Notes: generated from the letters alone by a model not told the origin. Counted from the stretch's first letter, positions 1 through 7,986 are shown. The stretch: 35,987 bases of DNA from a bacterium (GCA_017480425.1 JAFVAR010000021.1:1-35987), one strand, 5' to 3'. Made by a program: numbers and translations.

Positions 1-123
1 AACTTTTTTAGTAGTACCTGAGTTTTCTTCTCCTGCCGGAATATCCTGCTTTTGCGGTCCATTAAGCAAAATATCCTTATGGTTCCTAACTGAATAACTT
101 TTGGAAAATTTGTCGTAATTCAT
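1..123 (-). CDS. 5' end of an unknown protein, cut by the window edge
   Basis: Only the first 41 codons are present, reading leftward from an ATG at 123. A good ribosome binding site (GAGAGG) lies about 7 nt upstream. The visible peptide is polar and charged, starting MNYDKFSKSYSVRNHKD, with no signal peptide or membrane segment. I do not recognise it. Its upstream region carries a sigma-28-like promoter identical in both boxes to that of the flagellin gene at the other end of the window, so membership of the flagellar or chemotaxis regulon is a reasonable inference. The function is not readable from this fragment. Confidence 0.7.
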   Translation of the reverse strand, partial: MNYDKFSKSYSVRNHKDILLNGPQKQDIPAGEENSGTTKKV

Positions 124-204
124 AAATATCCTCTCTTTCTTGAGTTATTAATATTTCATTGTTGTTTTTGAATAAATGTGTGTTTTTGAATTTTACTATT
201 ATTT

Positions 205-231
205 ATAACGACATATTTTGTAAAAACTTTA
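205..231 (-). promoter_or_regulatory. sigma-28 (FliA)-type promoter
   Basis: On the minus strand the sequence reads TAAAGTTT, 11 nt, GTCGTTAT. The first box is an exact match to the FliA -35 consensus TAAAGTTT, the N11 spacing is canonical, and the second box matches GCCGATAA at 5 of 8 positions. The same two boxes with the same spacing occur upstream of flagellin (34320-34346). Transcription would start near 198, leaving a leader of about 75 nt before the ATG at 123. Confidence 0.65.
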
Positions 232-500
232 ATGATTTTTGCATTTTTGTTATTTATGTTTACATAAAATGTCCAAAATGCGCTCATAATAATAAAATTA
301 GCCTAATACATTTAATTGATAAAAGTTAAATTCTAATATTTTTTAATGTATTATTTTTTGTTAAACAAAGGATTGCCCATTTGTTATTATTCTAACTATT
401 TTACGCTGACATCTTACATCCTCAAAGGTTATACATTGAATTGAACTTCACATCTGTGTATTTTTATTTCGTTCTTGTATAAATAAAGTTTTTTCAAAAA

Positions 501-529
501 AACGAATTTCACATTTTATGAAATTCGTT
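501..529. repeat. perfect inverted repeat (11-bp arms)
   Basis: Arms AACGAATTTCA (501-511) and TGAAATTCGTT (519-529) flank a 7-nt loop. It lies about 24 nt upstream of the ECF-type -35 element. No leftward gene ends nearby, so it is unlikely to be a terminator. An operator or processing hairpin is possible. Confidence 0.5.
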
Positions 530-552
530 ACATATGTTAATAATTTTTAAAT

Positions 553-576
553 GAACAAAATTTTACATTTTTCGTT
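553..576 (+). promoter_or_regulatory. candidate ECF-sigma promoter of the sigma operon
   Basis: GAAC (553-556) is followed after 16 nt by CGTT (573-576). This is the AAC-N16-CGT layout typical of many ECF-group promoters. It lies just ahead of the anti-sigma/ECF operon, so autoregulation is the natural reading. A housekeeping-like TATACT overlaps at 576-581. The ribosome binding site GAGAGG (586-591) would then sit very close to the transcript start. Confidence 0.45.
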
Positions 577-598
577 ATACTGATAGAGAGGTACAAAA

Positions 599-943
599 AT
601 GGAAAATAAATGTTCAAAATATGAAAGTCTTTTTGTTTTCTCTGATTCGGAAACTTTGAATCAGCATATATCAGAATGCGATGAATGTAAAAAAGTTTTT
701 GAAGAACAAGAAAAAGTTTCGTCTCTGCTTGATGAAGTTAAGTTTTACTACTTGTCAAGAAGGAAAAAAAGAGCAAAACTAAGAGCAGCCTGCGCAGTAA
801 TGTTTTTGGTTTTCTCAGCTTTTTCTGTAGGATTATTCGTAAATGATGAGGATTTAACTCAATCTCTTATGTACGGGGATACTCTCTCAGCTGAACAAAT
901 GGGCTTTCCGGTAGATTCATACGGACTTTTGATGGTAGATTAA
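599..943 (+). CDS. putative zinc-finger anti-sigma factor, membrane-anchored
   Basis: This 114-residue protein has an N-terminal cytoplasmic part with the H-x3-C-x2-C signature of zinc-binding anti-sigma domains (His23, Cys27, Cys30), plus Cys5 as a possible fourth ligand. A basic stretch (RRKKR, about 54-58) precedes one membrane segment at about 62-81, then a short outside tail of about 33 residues. Its stop overlaps the start of the downstream ECF sigma gene (TAATG), implying translational coupling and a balanced ratio. Known anti-sigma factors of this type hold their sigma inactive at the membrane until a signal arrives. Here the anti-sigma gene comes first, whereas the sigma gene usually does. 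The family call rests on the motif, size, topology and neighbour. Confidence 0.7.
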   Translation: MENKCSKYESLFVFSDSETLNQHISECDECKKVFEEQEKVSSLLDEVKFYYLSRRKKRAKLRAACAVMFLVFSAFSVGLFVNDEDLTQSLMYGDTLSAEQMGFPVDSYGLLMVD

Positions 944-1440
944 TGAATTTTGAAGAAATTATAAAAACTAACAAACAAAATATTAAAAATATAGTAAGAC
1001 TTATTACAAAACAAGACAATGAAGATGTAGAACAAGAAGTCTATATTAAGTTGTGGAAAAATTCAGAAAGCTATCAAGAACGTGGTTCTATGAAAAGCTG
1101 GGTGAATACAATCGCTAAAAACGCTTCGAAAGATTATTTGAAGTCTGCGGCGGTTAAAAATGAACAAGCATGCTCAGAAGATGATTCCGCTTTAGTAAAC
1201 ATAAGGGACAGAAAACGAAATCCGGAAGAACAAATACTTGTTTCAGAAAGACAAAAAAGCATTATTAATGCAGTTGAAAATCTAAAACCAAAATTCAAAG
1301 AAGTTATTATGATGTGCGAAATTTACGGATATTCATACGAAGAAGCTTCTAAAAAACTAAATTGTCCGATTGGAACTATAAAGTCCAGAATATTTAATGC
1401 AAAAAAAGAGCTGGCAATAGTGTTACAAGATTTATTATAA
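943..1440 (+). CDS. ECF-subfamily RNA polymerase sigma factor
   Basis: This 165-residue protein shows both ECF sigma regions. Region 2 (about 10-75) carries the DVEQEVYIKLWKN helix and the GSMKSWVNTIAKN core that bind the -10 element and core polymerase. Region 4 (about 103-160) carries LKPKFKEVIMM and the helix-turn-helix YSYEEASKKLNCPIGTIKSR that reads the -35 element. Length is typical for a minimal ECF factor. It is coupled to the preceding anti-sigma gene by a one-base overlap and followed after 14 nt by a Spy/CpxP-like periplasmic protein gene. The arrangement suggests an envelope-stress circuit. The inducing signal cannot be read from sequence. Confidence 0.9.
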   Translation: MNFEEIIKTNKQNIKNIVRLITKQDNEDVEQEVYIKLWKNSESYQERGSMKSWVNTIAKNASKDYLKSAAVKNEQACSEDDSALVNIRDRKRNPEEQILVSERQKSIINAVENLKPKFKEVIMMCEIYGYSYEEASKKLNCPIGTIKSRIFNAKKELAIVLQDLL

Positions 1441-1454
1441 AAGGAAGGTAAACT

Positions 1455-1997
1455 ATGAAAAAATTATCAATTTTATTATGTGCTTTGTGCTTTTTAACAT
1501 CTGCTGCAAATGCAGCTGTTGCAAAAGCTGAAATTCAACCGATAAAAAAGATGCCTGCAATTGACAAAAAATTCAAACCAAGTGTTGAAGAAAGAGCAAA
1601 AATGCGCCGTGCGCACGAAGCAGCATTTGAACAAAAACTCGGATTAACTGAAGTGCAAAAACTCAAGGCAAGAGAACAAAGAAAAGCAGGGTTTGAAAAA
1701 ATGAAACCTGTTATGGAAGAATTAAAAGCTAAACGTCAGGAAGCAGAAGCAATAAGACGCTCAAAACTATCTGTTCAAGCTCAAGAAGAAAAGCTTACCG
1801 TTATAGATAAGGATATTCAAGAACTGGAAAAGAAAGTTGCCGAAATAAGAAAACAAAATATGAAAGATTTTGAATCTATTCTTACAAAATCACAAAGAAA
1901 AACTCTTAAAAATATGAAAAAAGAAGGCAGAGCAAAGTTTGAACACGAAAGAAGAGTTCATCCGCAGCCGATGCCTCTTCAAAAAGAAATTAAATAA
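1455..1997 (+). CDS. Spy/CpxP-like periplasmic LTxxQ protein
   Basis: This is a 180-residue exported protein. A signal peptide (about 1-20, ending ANA) precedes a highly charged, almost wholly helical mature part. Two LTxxQ-type motifs are visible: LTEVQ at 64-68 and LTKSQ at 143-147, the hallmark of the Spy/CpxP/ZraP chaperone-sensor family. The ribosome binding site AAGGAAGG lies 7 nt before the ATG. As third gene of the anti-sigma/ECF operon it could be a stress chaperone or a periplasmic sensor feeding back on the anti-sigma factor, comparable in layout to CnrX in CnrYXH. Family assignment is by motif and composition; the sensing role is inference. A strong terminator follows. Confidence 0.7.
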   Translation: MKKLSILLCALCFLTSAANAAVAKAEIQPIKKMPAIDKKFKPSVEERAKMRRAHEAAFEQKLGLTEVQKLKAREQRKAGFEKMKPVMEELKAKRQEAEAIRRSKLSVQAQEEKLTVIDKDIQELEKKVAEIRKQNMKDFESILTKSQRKTLKNMKKEGRAKFEHERRVHPQPMPLQKEIK

Positions 1998-2016
1998 AGT
2001 AACTTCTAAGTGTAAA

Positions 2017-2049
2017 GTGCGGGCCGAAATTTCGGCCCGCACCATTTTT
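2017..2049 (+). terminator. rho-independent terminator of the sigma operon
   Basis: A perfect 26-nt palindrome (GTGCGGGCCG at the 5' arm, 2017-2042) is followed by CCATTTTT. It is by far the most GC-rich stretch locally. It lies between convergent genes and may also slow leftward transcription from the gene ending at 2073. Confidence 0.85.
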
Positions 2050-2072
2050 AAAGTGTAGTGTGAATGAAAGTA

Positions 2073-3188
2073 TTATTGTTGTGAAATTTTTGTTAATATA
2101 ATTTCTGCTGATTTTGCAACAGCAGGATGTTTGTCTTTTTGAGCAACTTTGAATATAGCAGTCATTTCTTCTTTATATTCAGGTTTGTATATATGTGCTA
2201 ATGCTTCTAATGCTGTAATCTTTACATCAGGATTCTTGCTATATCTTATGCAATCTACCATATCGGAAATTCCGGGAACATCAGTTAGCGGAACTACGTT
2301 TCCGGTTTCTTTTTGAACTTGATTTACATAGTTTTTAGCTAATGATGAAATTGTTACAAGTGCATATTCTTTATTACGTTCTGCCATTTCCATCGGAGAA
2401 AGGCTTACCGCCAGTTGTTGTTCTTCCTTTGTTAATTTATAAGGAAGCGGTTTTTTATTTTGTACTGCAACAATATCGGCAATAAGTTTTTGTCTTATTT
2501 CGTTTTGTTTTTCAGAAGGTCCTTGAAGTGATGAAGAATCTTTTTTAACAACATCAATCAAACCTTTAAAAACATCTATTACAATGTAAGGTTTTGCTGC
2601 TTCGGGATTTGTTTCTGTAAGATATGCAATTTTTGCAATTTCTACTGCTTGTGTATCATAATTATCAGATTTTAAATTTGATAATGTTGCTGATATATCA
2701 ATATCCGGTTTAATTTCTTCCGAAGGAATTATTTCAGGCTTTTTTTTCGCTTGTTCAGCCCCATGAAAAGCTACTTGATCTTCGTTATCAGGAGTTTTTG
2801 TTATATTTTCGGTCTCATCAATACCTTTTTCCGCTTCTGTAGTTGTATAATTAGGAGCGGGAACTTCTGGTTCATTTATATCATTAGTTAATTCTTCTGA
2901 TGTTTTATATGCATCTCCGACAGGCATGCCTTCCGGAAGTGCAATTGGTTGTAGGTTAGCATTATTATATGTTACAACATTTTCCGCTTTCGGATAATCA
3001 TAAACTTTTTTAGGCTCAGCATTAACAGCAGGATTATCAATATTAATTTTTACTGCATTATAAATTCCGCTATCATTATTAACTGACATCTCTCCGTTTT
3101 GTTTCGCATTAACTTCCGGCTTTTTGATATTGATGTTTACCGCATTATAAACCGGTTTGTTTAAAATCTTGTCAATTGCTTGTACCAT
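2073..3188 (-). CDS. unknown protein with N-terminal repeats and HEAT-like helical C-terminus
   Basis: I do not recognise this 371-residue protein. The ATG at 3188 is preceded by AAAGGA at correct spacing; a TTG 15 nt further upstream overlaps that site and is rejected. The N-terminus has two copies of a YNAV(N/K)INI...PxVNA unit, about residues 14-31 and 42-58. A low-complexity acidic and proline-containing stretch follows (about 60-165). The C-terminal 200 residues are helical, with features resembling HEAT/armadillo repeats (for example the NPDVKITALEALAHIY and HPAVAKSAEIILTKI segments). There is no signal peptide or membrane segment. It sits leftward, downstream of the motA-motB unit but separated by about 100 nt. 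Confidence 0.7.
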   Translation of the reverse strand: MVQAIDKILNKPVYNAVNINIKKPEVNAKQNGEMSVNNDSGIYNAVKINIDNPAVNAEPKKVYDYPKAENVVTYNNANLQPIALPEGMPVGDAYKTSEELTNDINEPEVPAPNYTTTEAEKGIDETENITKTPDNEDQVAFHGAEQAKKKPEIIPSEEIKPDIDISATLSNLKSDNYDTQAVEIAKIAYLTETNPEAAKPYIVIDVFKGLIDVVKKDSSSLQGPSEKQNEIRQKLIADIVAVQNKKPLPYKLTKEEQQLAVSLSPMEMAERNKEYALVTISSLAKNYVNQVQKETGNVVPLTDVPGISDMVDCIRYSKNPDVKITALEALAHIYKPEYKEEMTAIFKVAQKDKHPAVAKSAEIILTKISQQ

Positions 3189-3292
3189 AATTTTTCCTTT
3201 CAACGTCTACACATTACTATCTTTCTAAATCATGTAAATAATAAAAATTGCCTATTCTGTGATATAAATTTACAAATATTTACATAAAGATA

Positions 3293-3898
3293 TTACTTAA
3301 TATTTATAACATCTAAGCCTTTGAATTCAAATATTTTATTTGTATTCAGCTTTAATTTCTCTTCGGCTAAGATACACCCCACAATTGCTTCGAGCTGCGC
3401 AACCGGCATCATATTGACAGGCATTTCATTAAATCCATACTCAAATTTTAGCGCAGATTGCAAAAATTTACAATCTGCAGAAGAACGTTCCTTGTAATTT
3501 GAGTATAAATTTAATTTTTGTCTTGTTAAATATACTTCAAACCTTGTTATATCAACTCCTTCTGAGTATAATTCGGAAAGCAAATCCGCTCCTCTTGTTG
3601 AGTATCTCTGCATCCAGTTGTCTCTGTTGTGAAATAATTCTTCGTCGGAGTGAATAAGCTGGTATTGTTTTGACTGCACTCTCCATTTGCCTTCCAGCAT
3701 TGTGTTGTCCCAAGGAAGTGAAACGCAAATAGCAGAATTTTTTAATGAAGGATAATTCTCAAAAAATAACTGCACGTCTGACATTGAAAATAATTTATCT
3801 ATGTGAATAAGTTTTCCGGTTGCAATTTCCCTTACTGCAACACCGCTTTCTACAGATGATGAAGGCCCCAAAGATAAGCCGACAGAGTGAGTAATCAT
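3293..3898 (-). CDS. RNase-H-fold-like protein (DUF429-like), coupled to motB
   Basis: This 201-residue protein has a layout recalling DUF429-type predicted nucleases of the RNase H superfamily: an N-terminal strand VGLSLG and an ESGVAV strand, a middle strand ICVSLPW, then EVYLTRQKL and a C-terminal helix QLEAIVGCILAEE. The first acidic metal-binding residue expected in such folds appears replaced (GLSLG rather than G-x-D-x-G), so it may be non-catalytic. Its ATG overlaps the motB stop (ATGA), so it is translationally coupled to the stator genes. The family call is tentative, from pattern only. A flagellar or regulatory role is inference from position. Confidence 0.6.
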   Translation of the reverse strand: MITHSVGLSLGPSSSVESGVAVREIATGKLIHIDKLFSMSDVQLFFENYPSLKNSAICVSLPWDNTMLEGKWRVQSKQYQLIHSDEELFHNRDNWMQRYSTRGADLLSELYSEGVDITRFEVYLTRQKLNLYSNYKERSSADCKFLQSALKFEYGFNEMPVNMMPVAQLEAIVGCILAEEKLKLNTNKIFEFKGLDVINIK

Positions 3899-4962
3899 AG
3901 TCCAAAGTCCTCATCTTCCGGAATGCTTGAATTTAATTTTATTACCTGTTTTTTTACTTCAGGCATATCTGTGTTTTTTTGCGGATTTTCTTTATCAATA
4001 TTTATATATAATTCCATGTTCTTTTCTGATAGTTTTTCACTTTTTTGTTTTGCAATTTTTTGCTTGTTATCATTAAGCAATTTTCTTGCAGCAGGTGATA
4101 TAGAATCTTCCTCTACTTTTTCAATTACTTGTTGTCTCAATTTTTGGATTGCCTCTTGCTGTGATTTGGATAACTGAACTGCGCTACCTTTAGTGCTTTC
4201 ATACTTATTCTTATAGCTGTTTTTAAGTATTAAAATTTCAACTCTTCTATTTGCAGGATCTTTGGGAGATGATGCTGTGTCAAGAGGGCGAGTGTCTGCA
4301 TAGCCAATTGCACTGAACAATGACGGGTTAAATTGGAATCTTGATATCATATATCTGACAACTGAAGATGCTCTTGCTCCTGATAATTCCCAGTTAGACG
4401 GATATTTATCGCTGTGAATCGGCTGGCTATCAGTATGTCCTTCTACTCTCATTGCGTGTAGGACAAATTTCTTACATATTAAGACTCCTACTTTATCCAG
4501 CATTCGTTGTGCTTTTGTATCTAATGTTGCAGCTCCCGGAGCAAAAAGATATTTGTCATCAAAGGTTAAAAGTAATCCTTTATCTGTCATTTTTGAAGAA
4601 ATGCCTTCCAGCTCTCCTACATCTTTAAGCTCTTTTATAGACTCTTCTATTTCATTAAATGAATCTTGTTCATATTTAGGACTTATGTATTCCAACATTA
4701 AACTCGGGATAAATGAGTTTGCTTGCTGCTGATCAAAAAGACTCTCACTGCCGTCCATTAATGCCGGCTGTCCATCAAAAAGCGCCCCTTGGCTGAATGC
4801 ATTTTTAAGTGATTCTTCCAATTTTGCAAAATCAGTAGCATCAACTTGTGCAAGTGCATACAAAACAACAAATGTCGCAAATAAAAGCGTTATAAAATCC
4901 CCGTATGAAACGAGCCATCTTTCCAAATTTTCATGTTCTTCAGGTGGTTTTTTTCTAGCCAT
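3895..4962 (-). CDS. motB: flagellar motor stator protein MotB
   Basis: This 355-residue protein has a cytoplasmic N-terminus MARKKPPEEHENLERWL, one membrane helix (about 20-40) with the proton-path Asp22 in SYGDFITLLFA, a plug/linker, and an OmpA-like peptidoglycan-binding domain at about 138-246 (EGHTDSQP, NWELSGARA, NRRVEI). MotB anchors the stator to the cell wall while MotA-MotB conducts ions. I chose the ATG at 4962, which matches the family N-terminus and overlaps the motA stop by 8 nt; an ATG 18 nt upstream is in frame but less likely. A charged C-terminal tail of about 110 residues (247-355) extends beyond the usual end of the family and has no recognised domain. Confidence 0.93.
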   Translation of the reverse strand: MARKKPPEEHENLERWLVSYGDFITLLFATFVVLYALAQVDATDFAKLEESLKNAFSQGALFDGQPALMDGSESLFDQQQANSFIPSLMLEYISPKYEQDSFNEIEESIKELKDVGELEGISSKMTDKGLLLTFDDKYLFAPGAATLDTKAQRMLDKVGVLICKKFVLHAMRVEGHTDSQPIHSDKYPSNWELSGARASSVVRYMISRFQFNPSLFSAIGYADTRPLDTASSPKDPANRRVEILILKNSYKNKYESTKGSAVQLSKSQQEAIQKLRQQVIEKVEEDSISPAARKLLNDNKQKIAKQKSEKLSEKNMELYINIDKENPQKNTDMPEVKKQVIKLNSSIPEDEDFGL

Positions 4963-5722
4963 TTGCCTTTCCGCCTTCATCTTCCAGTATAAATGAACGC
5001 AGCTTACGTTCTATAAGTACCGGACTTTCTCCCGCTTGTATAGAAAGAACGCCTTCCAAAATCATATTTTTATATAAAAATACGTTTTGATATATAAATT
5101 TTATACGAGTGCCTAACGGAATCATAACAAGGTTCGCCGCAAACAAACCGTAAATAGTTGCAACGAAAGCAACAGCAATACCTGCACCTAATTTAGAAGG
5201 GTCAGATAAGTTCTGCATAACTTGAATCAGTCCCATAACAGCACCAATGATACCAAGTGTCGGAGAATATCCGCCAAATGATTCAAAAACTTTTGCAGCA
5301 TTATTAACGTACTGTTCCTGTTGACTTATTTGATTTTCCATCATTTCTCTTACAAGTACCGGGTCTGTGCCGTCGGCAACACTGCCCAGTCCCAATGTCA
5401 AAAGAGGGTCGGAAGCTGAGTTTGCTTCTTTTTCTAATGCAATAATACCTTCTTTACGAGCTTTAGTGGCGAATCCTCCGATTTCAGTAATCAGGGCATT
5501 AAAATCGGTTTTTGGAGGAAAAAATACGCTATTGAGCATTTTTATTGCAGAAGCAAGCGTTTTTGGAGGGAAACTCAATACAATAGCTCCGGTAGTACCT
5601 CCCAGTACAATAAATGCCGCAGTTATTTGAAGCAGTTGTCCGATGTTACCGCCTTCCATCGCTTGACCTGTAAGTATCAGACCGATACCAAGAAACATAC
5701 CTATTACTGCAAATATATCCAT
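4955..5722 (-). CDS. motA: flagellar motor stator protein MotA
   Basis: This 255-residue protein has the four membrane segments of the MotA/PomA family (about 2-20, 32-52, 148-170 and 180-205). Between helices 2 and 3 is the cytoplasmic loop with the charged rotor-contact pair (Arg89 and Glu97 in ARKEGIIALE). Conserved prolines are visible in YSPTLGIIGAVMG (Pro154) and in VMIPLGTR (Pro202). It forms the ion-conducting stator with MotB, encoded immediately downstream with an 8-nt overlap. The ribosome binding site CGGAG lies 8 nt before the ATG. I found no sigma-28-like promoter directly upstream. Confidence 0.95.
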   Translation of the reverse strand: MDIFAVIGMFLGIGLILTGQAMEGGNIGQLLQITAAFIVLGGTTGAIVLSFPPKTLASAIKMLNSVFFPPKTDFNALITEIGGFATKARKEGIIALEKEANSASDPLLTLGLGSVADGTDPVLVREMMENQISQQEQYVNNAAKVFESFGGYSPTLGIIGAVMGLIQVMQNLSDPSKLGAGIAVAFVATIYGLFAANLVMIPLGTRIKFIYQNVFLYKNMILEGVLSIQAGESPVLIERKLRSFILEDEGGKANG

Positions 5723-5785
5723 AGAATTATCTCCGAAGTGTACACTATTCTATGTAATATTAAACAATATTTGTGTAATATTGAA

Positions 5786-5803
5786 ATCCTTTATTTAAAG
5801 GAT
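5786..5803. repeat. 18-bp palindrome between motA and the next leftward gene
   Basis: ATCCTTTA-TT-TAAAGGAT is a perfect inverted repeat in the 98-nt gap between the stop at 5821 and the motA start. No good T-tract follows on either strand, so it is a weak terminator at best and could be an operator. Confidence 0.4.
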
Positions 5804-5820
5804 AAATAATATTTTCAACT

Positions 5821-7986
5821 CTAGTACATACCTTCAAAATTACCGCTTAAAATATTTAGCGCACGCTTTTCTGCTCTGTCAGCTTTATCAAGAGCAGATT
5901 GAAGTCCTGAATTATCGAAAGTTTTTTGTATATTCGCAGCTCTCTGTGAAGGAATGTAAGTTCTTATTCCGGAACTGTTTCCGTTAGAATCTGTTTTTAT
6001 TGTACTGTCTTGGGATGGAACGTATGTATAATTGTCTTGTTTACTTTTTGCTTTATTTTCTTTCTTGATAGTATTTTCAGAAGACGGAATGTATGAATAA
6101 TTATCTCTTTGTCTTCTGTCATACTGAATTTCCGGAATCGTATTACTATTTACACTAAGACCGTGTGCTGAAACTATATTTTTGTTAGCAGCTTGCGGAT
6201 TGTTTATAGTTGTAAATCCCTGTTGTTTTGCCGCCTGAGCTTCAAACAATCTTTTACGTAAATCTTCTTTTAAGAATTTCTTTTGTTCTTTTTTAGCGGA
6301 TTTAATTTCTTCTTCTTTTTCGAAATTATAAGATTCGCCAAAAACTGCTTTTATGCTTTTTTCAATCGCTTTATCAAGAACAAACATGGAAATAAATCCC
6401 CAAAGAATAAATCTTAATGGAACTCCAAATAAATTTCTCGGAAGATTTCTGATTTTGGTAAATCTGCTCGTTAGCCAATTGCCGGTATTTCTGCCGTCAA
6501 ATTTGCCTAAATCAGGTGTTAAAACTTTGCCGATAAAACCTCTGTATGCTTTAGTTAAAAAGTTTTGTTTCTTCCACTTTCCTTTTGCCTTAACTTGTTT
6601 AATAGCTTCTTTTGCTTCTTCTAATTCTGATTTATACGTTGCTTTATCAGTATATAGTCCCTTTTTATTTTCTTCATTAAAATGATTTACAATATCTCTG
6701 CATTTTTGAACTTCGTCTTTTGTCATACCGGCATACTGCGCACCGCCTATAGTATGCATAATTTTTAAAGCAAGCGGGAATGTTATTACCCAAGAAATAT
6801 GTCCTATAAAACTGCTAATGCCTGTGCTTAATTTTTGTTTATTTTCAGCCTTTTTTACATTAATAGCAGATTCTACAAGTGCAGGGGCAATAAATATAAG
6901 AACACCGAGTTTGCCGCCGCCAAACGTTAAACCTCTGTGTACCATCTGCATTGCTTTAGACATAAACCGTCCGGTTGCAGTTTTAGCACCCTCCTTGGTC
7001 AAACTGTGGAGCCTGTTATAGATTTCATCACAACTTACTGTTCTTTGGAACGGTTTTGTCAATATTCCTAATCTTATGCCCTTTGGCCTAAATTCGCCAA
7101 GTCCTATTCTGACCCTATTGCCTAACTTATTTGTAACCCTTTCAACTTCTTTTACGTAATCACCGATAGAGTCTTCTTTTACTTTTTTTAACCATTGGGC
7201 ATCTTTACCCATGGCTTTTAGAATTTCTTTTTTAGTTGTACCGACTCCGTAATCTGTTTCTTTTAGTATTTTATCAATTTCAGCCTGAGATATTCCCAGT
7301 CTTGATAATTGAATTTGTACAGAAGCCTTTTCCTCTTTGATGTCGGAAATTTTAGAAACATTAAATACTTTCTTTAACATTTCTTTTTCTTTTTTATCAA
7401 CTCCAAGTTTATTAAGAGGTACAAATCCATCTTGACTTAAATTTAGGGTATCTGCTATGTGATTAAAATCATGCACAATTCTTTGTCTTTGAGGAATCAT
7501 TTCTGATTTAGGTGTTGTCCATTCAGGTTGAGAAGGAGTATCACGCATTGCTCTAAAAATTGCAACATTATCTACTATCTTATTGAATCCGCTTTTTACT
7601 TTGTTAGCACCTTTAATTGTTGTTTGAATTGGTGAGCTTTGAATAATTTTGGATTGTTCGATTTTATCGCCAAAATTTGCAGCTTTTTTATATAAACTTT
7701 TTTCATATTCGCCGCCGCATGCTTTCGTATATTTATCAAGTAAATAACCTGCACCAAGCCAAGTTGCTATACTTGCAACCGGATGCTCTATTAATGGTCT
7801 TACAAATTCGTAAGCAACCATTGTCCCGGGGTTTTCTTGTAAACTTTCCTTCAGACTTAGTTTGTCTTCAGGTATGTCGTAATATTCCGGAATGCGCACT
7901 TGTTGTTGAACGCCTTGTTGGCGTCTTGCATTTATTTGTCTTTGTACAGAATATTTATTATCTGTGTTTTGATTTATTTGTGCCAC
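5821..7986 (-). CDS. large lineage-specific membrane protein, function unknown
   Basis: I do not recognise this 721-residue protein. It starts with GTG at 7986, with AAAGGTG upstream, and no ATG lies within the first 50 codons. Hydrophobic segments sit near 67-87, in the middle (GGGKLGVLIFIAPALVES and ISWVITFPLALKIMH) and near LRFILWGFISMFVLDKAI. Long basic, charged helical regions separate them. The C-terminal part has three imperfect copies of a Y-(I/V)-P-S repeat: DNYSYIPSSENTIKK, DNYTYVPSQDSTIKT and IRTYIPSQR. The protein ends in a short helix. There is no signal peptide. It lies upstream of motA on the same strand, but a 98-nt gap with a palindrome makes co-transcription uncertain. Confidence 0.75.
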   Translation of the reverse strand: MAQINQNTDNKYSVQRQINARRQQGVQQQVRIPEYYDIPEDKLSLKESLQENPGTMVAYEFVRPLIEHPVASIATWLGAGYLLDKYTKACGGEYEKSLYKKAANFGDKIEQSKIIQSSPIQTTIKGANKVKSGFNKIVDNVAIFRAMRDTPSQPEWTTPKSEMIPQRQRIVHDFNHIADTLNLSQDGFVPLNKLGVDKKEKEMLKKVFNVSKISDIKEEKASVQIQLSRLGISQAEIDKILKETDYGVGTTKKEILKAMGKDAQWLKKVKEDSIGDYVKEVERVTNKLGNRVRIGLGEFRPKGIRLGILTKPFQRTVSCDEIYNRLHSLTKEGAKTATGRFMSKAMQMVHRGLTFGGGKLGVLIFIAPALVESAINVKKAENKQKLSTGISSFIGHISWVITFPLALKIMHTIGGAQYAGMTKDEVQKCRDIVNHFNEENKKGLYTDKATYKSELEEAKEAIKQVKAKGKWKKQNFLTKAYRGFIGKVLTPDLGKFDGRNTGNWLTSRFTKIRNLPRNLFGVPLRFILWGFISMFVLDKAIEKSIKAVFGESYNFEKEEEIKSAKKEQKKFLKEDLRKRLFEAQAAKQQGFTTINNPQAANKNIVSAHGLSVNSNTIPEIQYDRRQRDNYSYIPSSENTIKKENKAKSKQDNYTYVPSQDSTIKTDSNGNSSGIRTYIPSQRAANIQKTFDNSGLQSALDKADRAEKRALNILSGNFEGMY

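Larger units (their letters stand above)
124..598. other. intergenic region between divergent genes
   Basis: This is 475 nt of very AT-rich DNA with no credible gene on either strand. It holds a leftward sigma-28-like promoter (205-231), a perfect 11-bp inverted repeat (501-529) and a rightward ECF-type promoter (553-576), each listed separately. I see nothing else interpretable in 232-500. Confidence 0.6.

Noticed and set aside
3189..3203. TTG start for the HEAT-like protein
   Set aside because: It overlaps the ribosome binding site AAAGGA that serves the ATG at 3188.
3887..4177. 96-codon open frame opposite motB
   Set aside because: Antisense shadow of the low-complexity charged MotB tail, giving a Ser/Phe-rich nonsense peptide.
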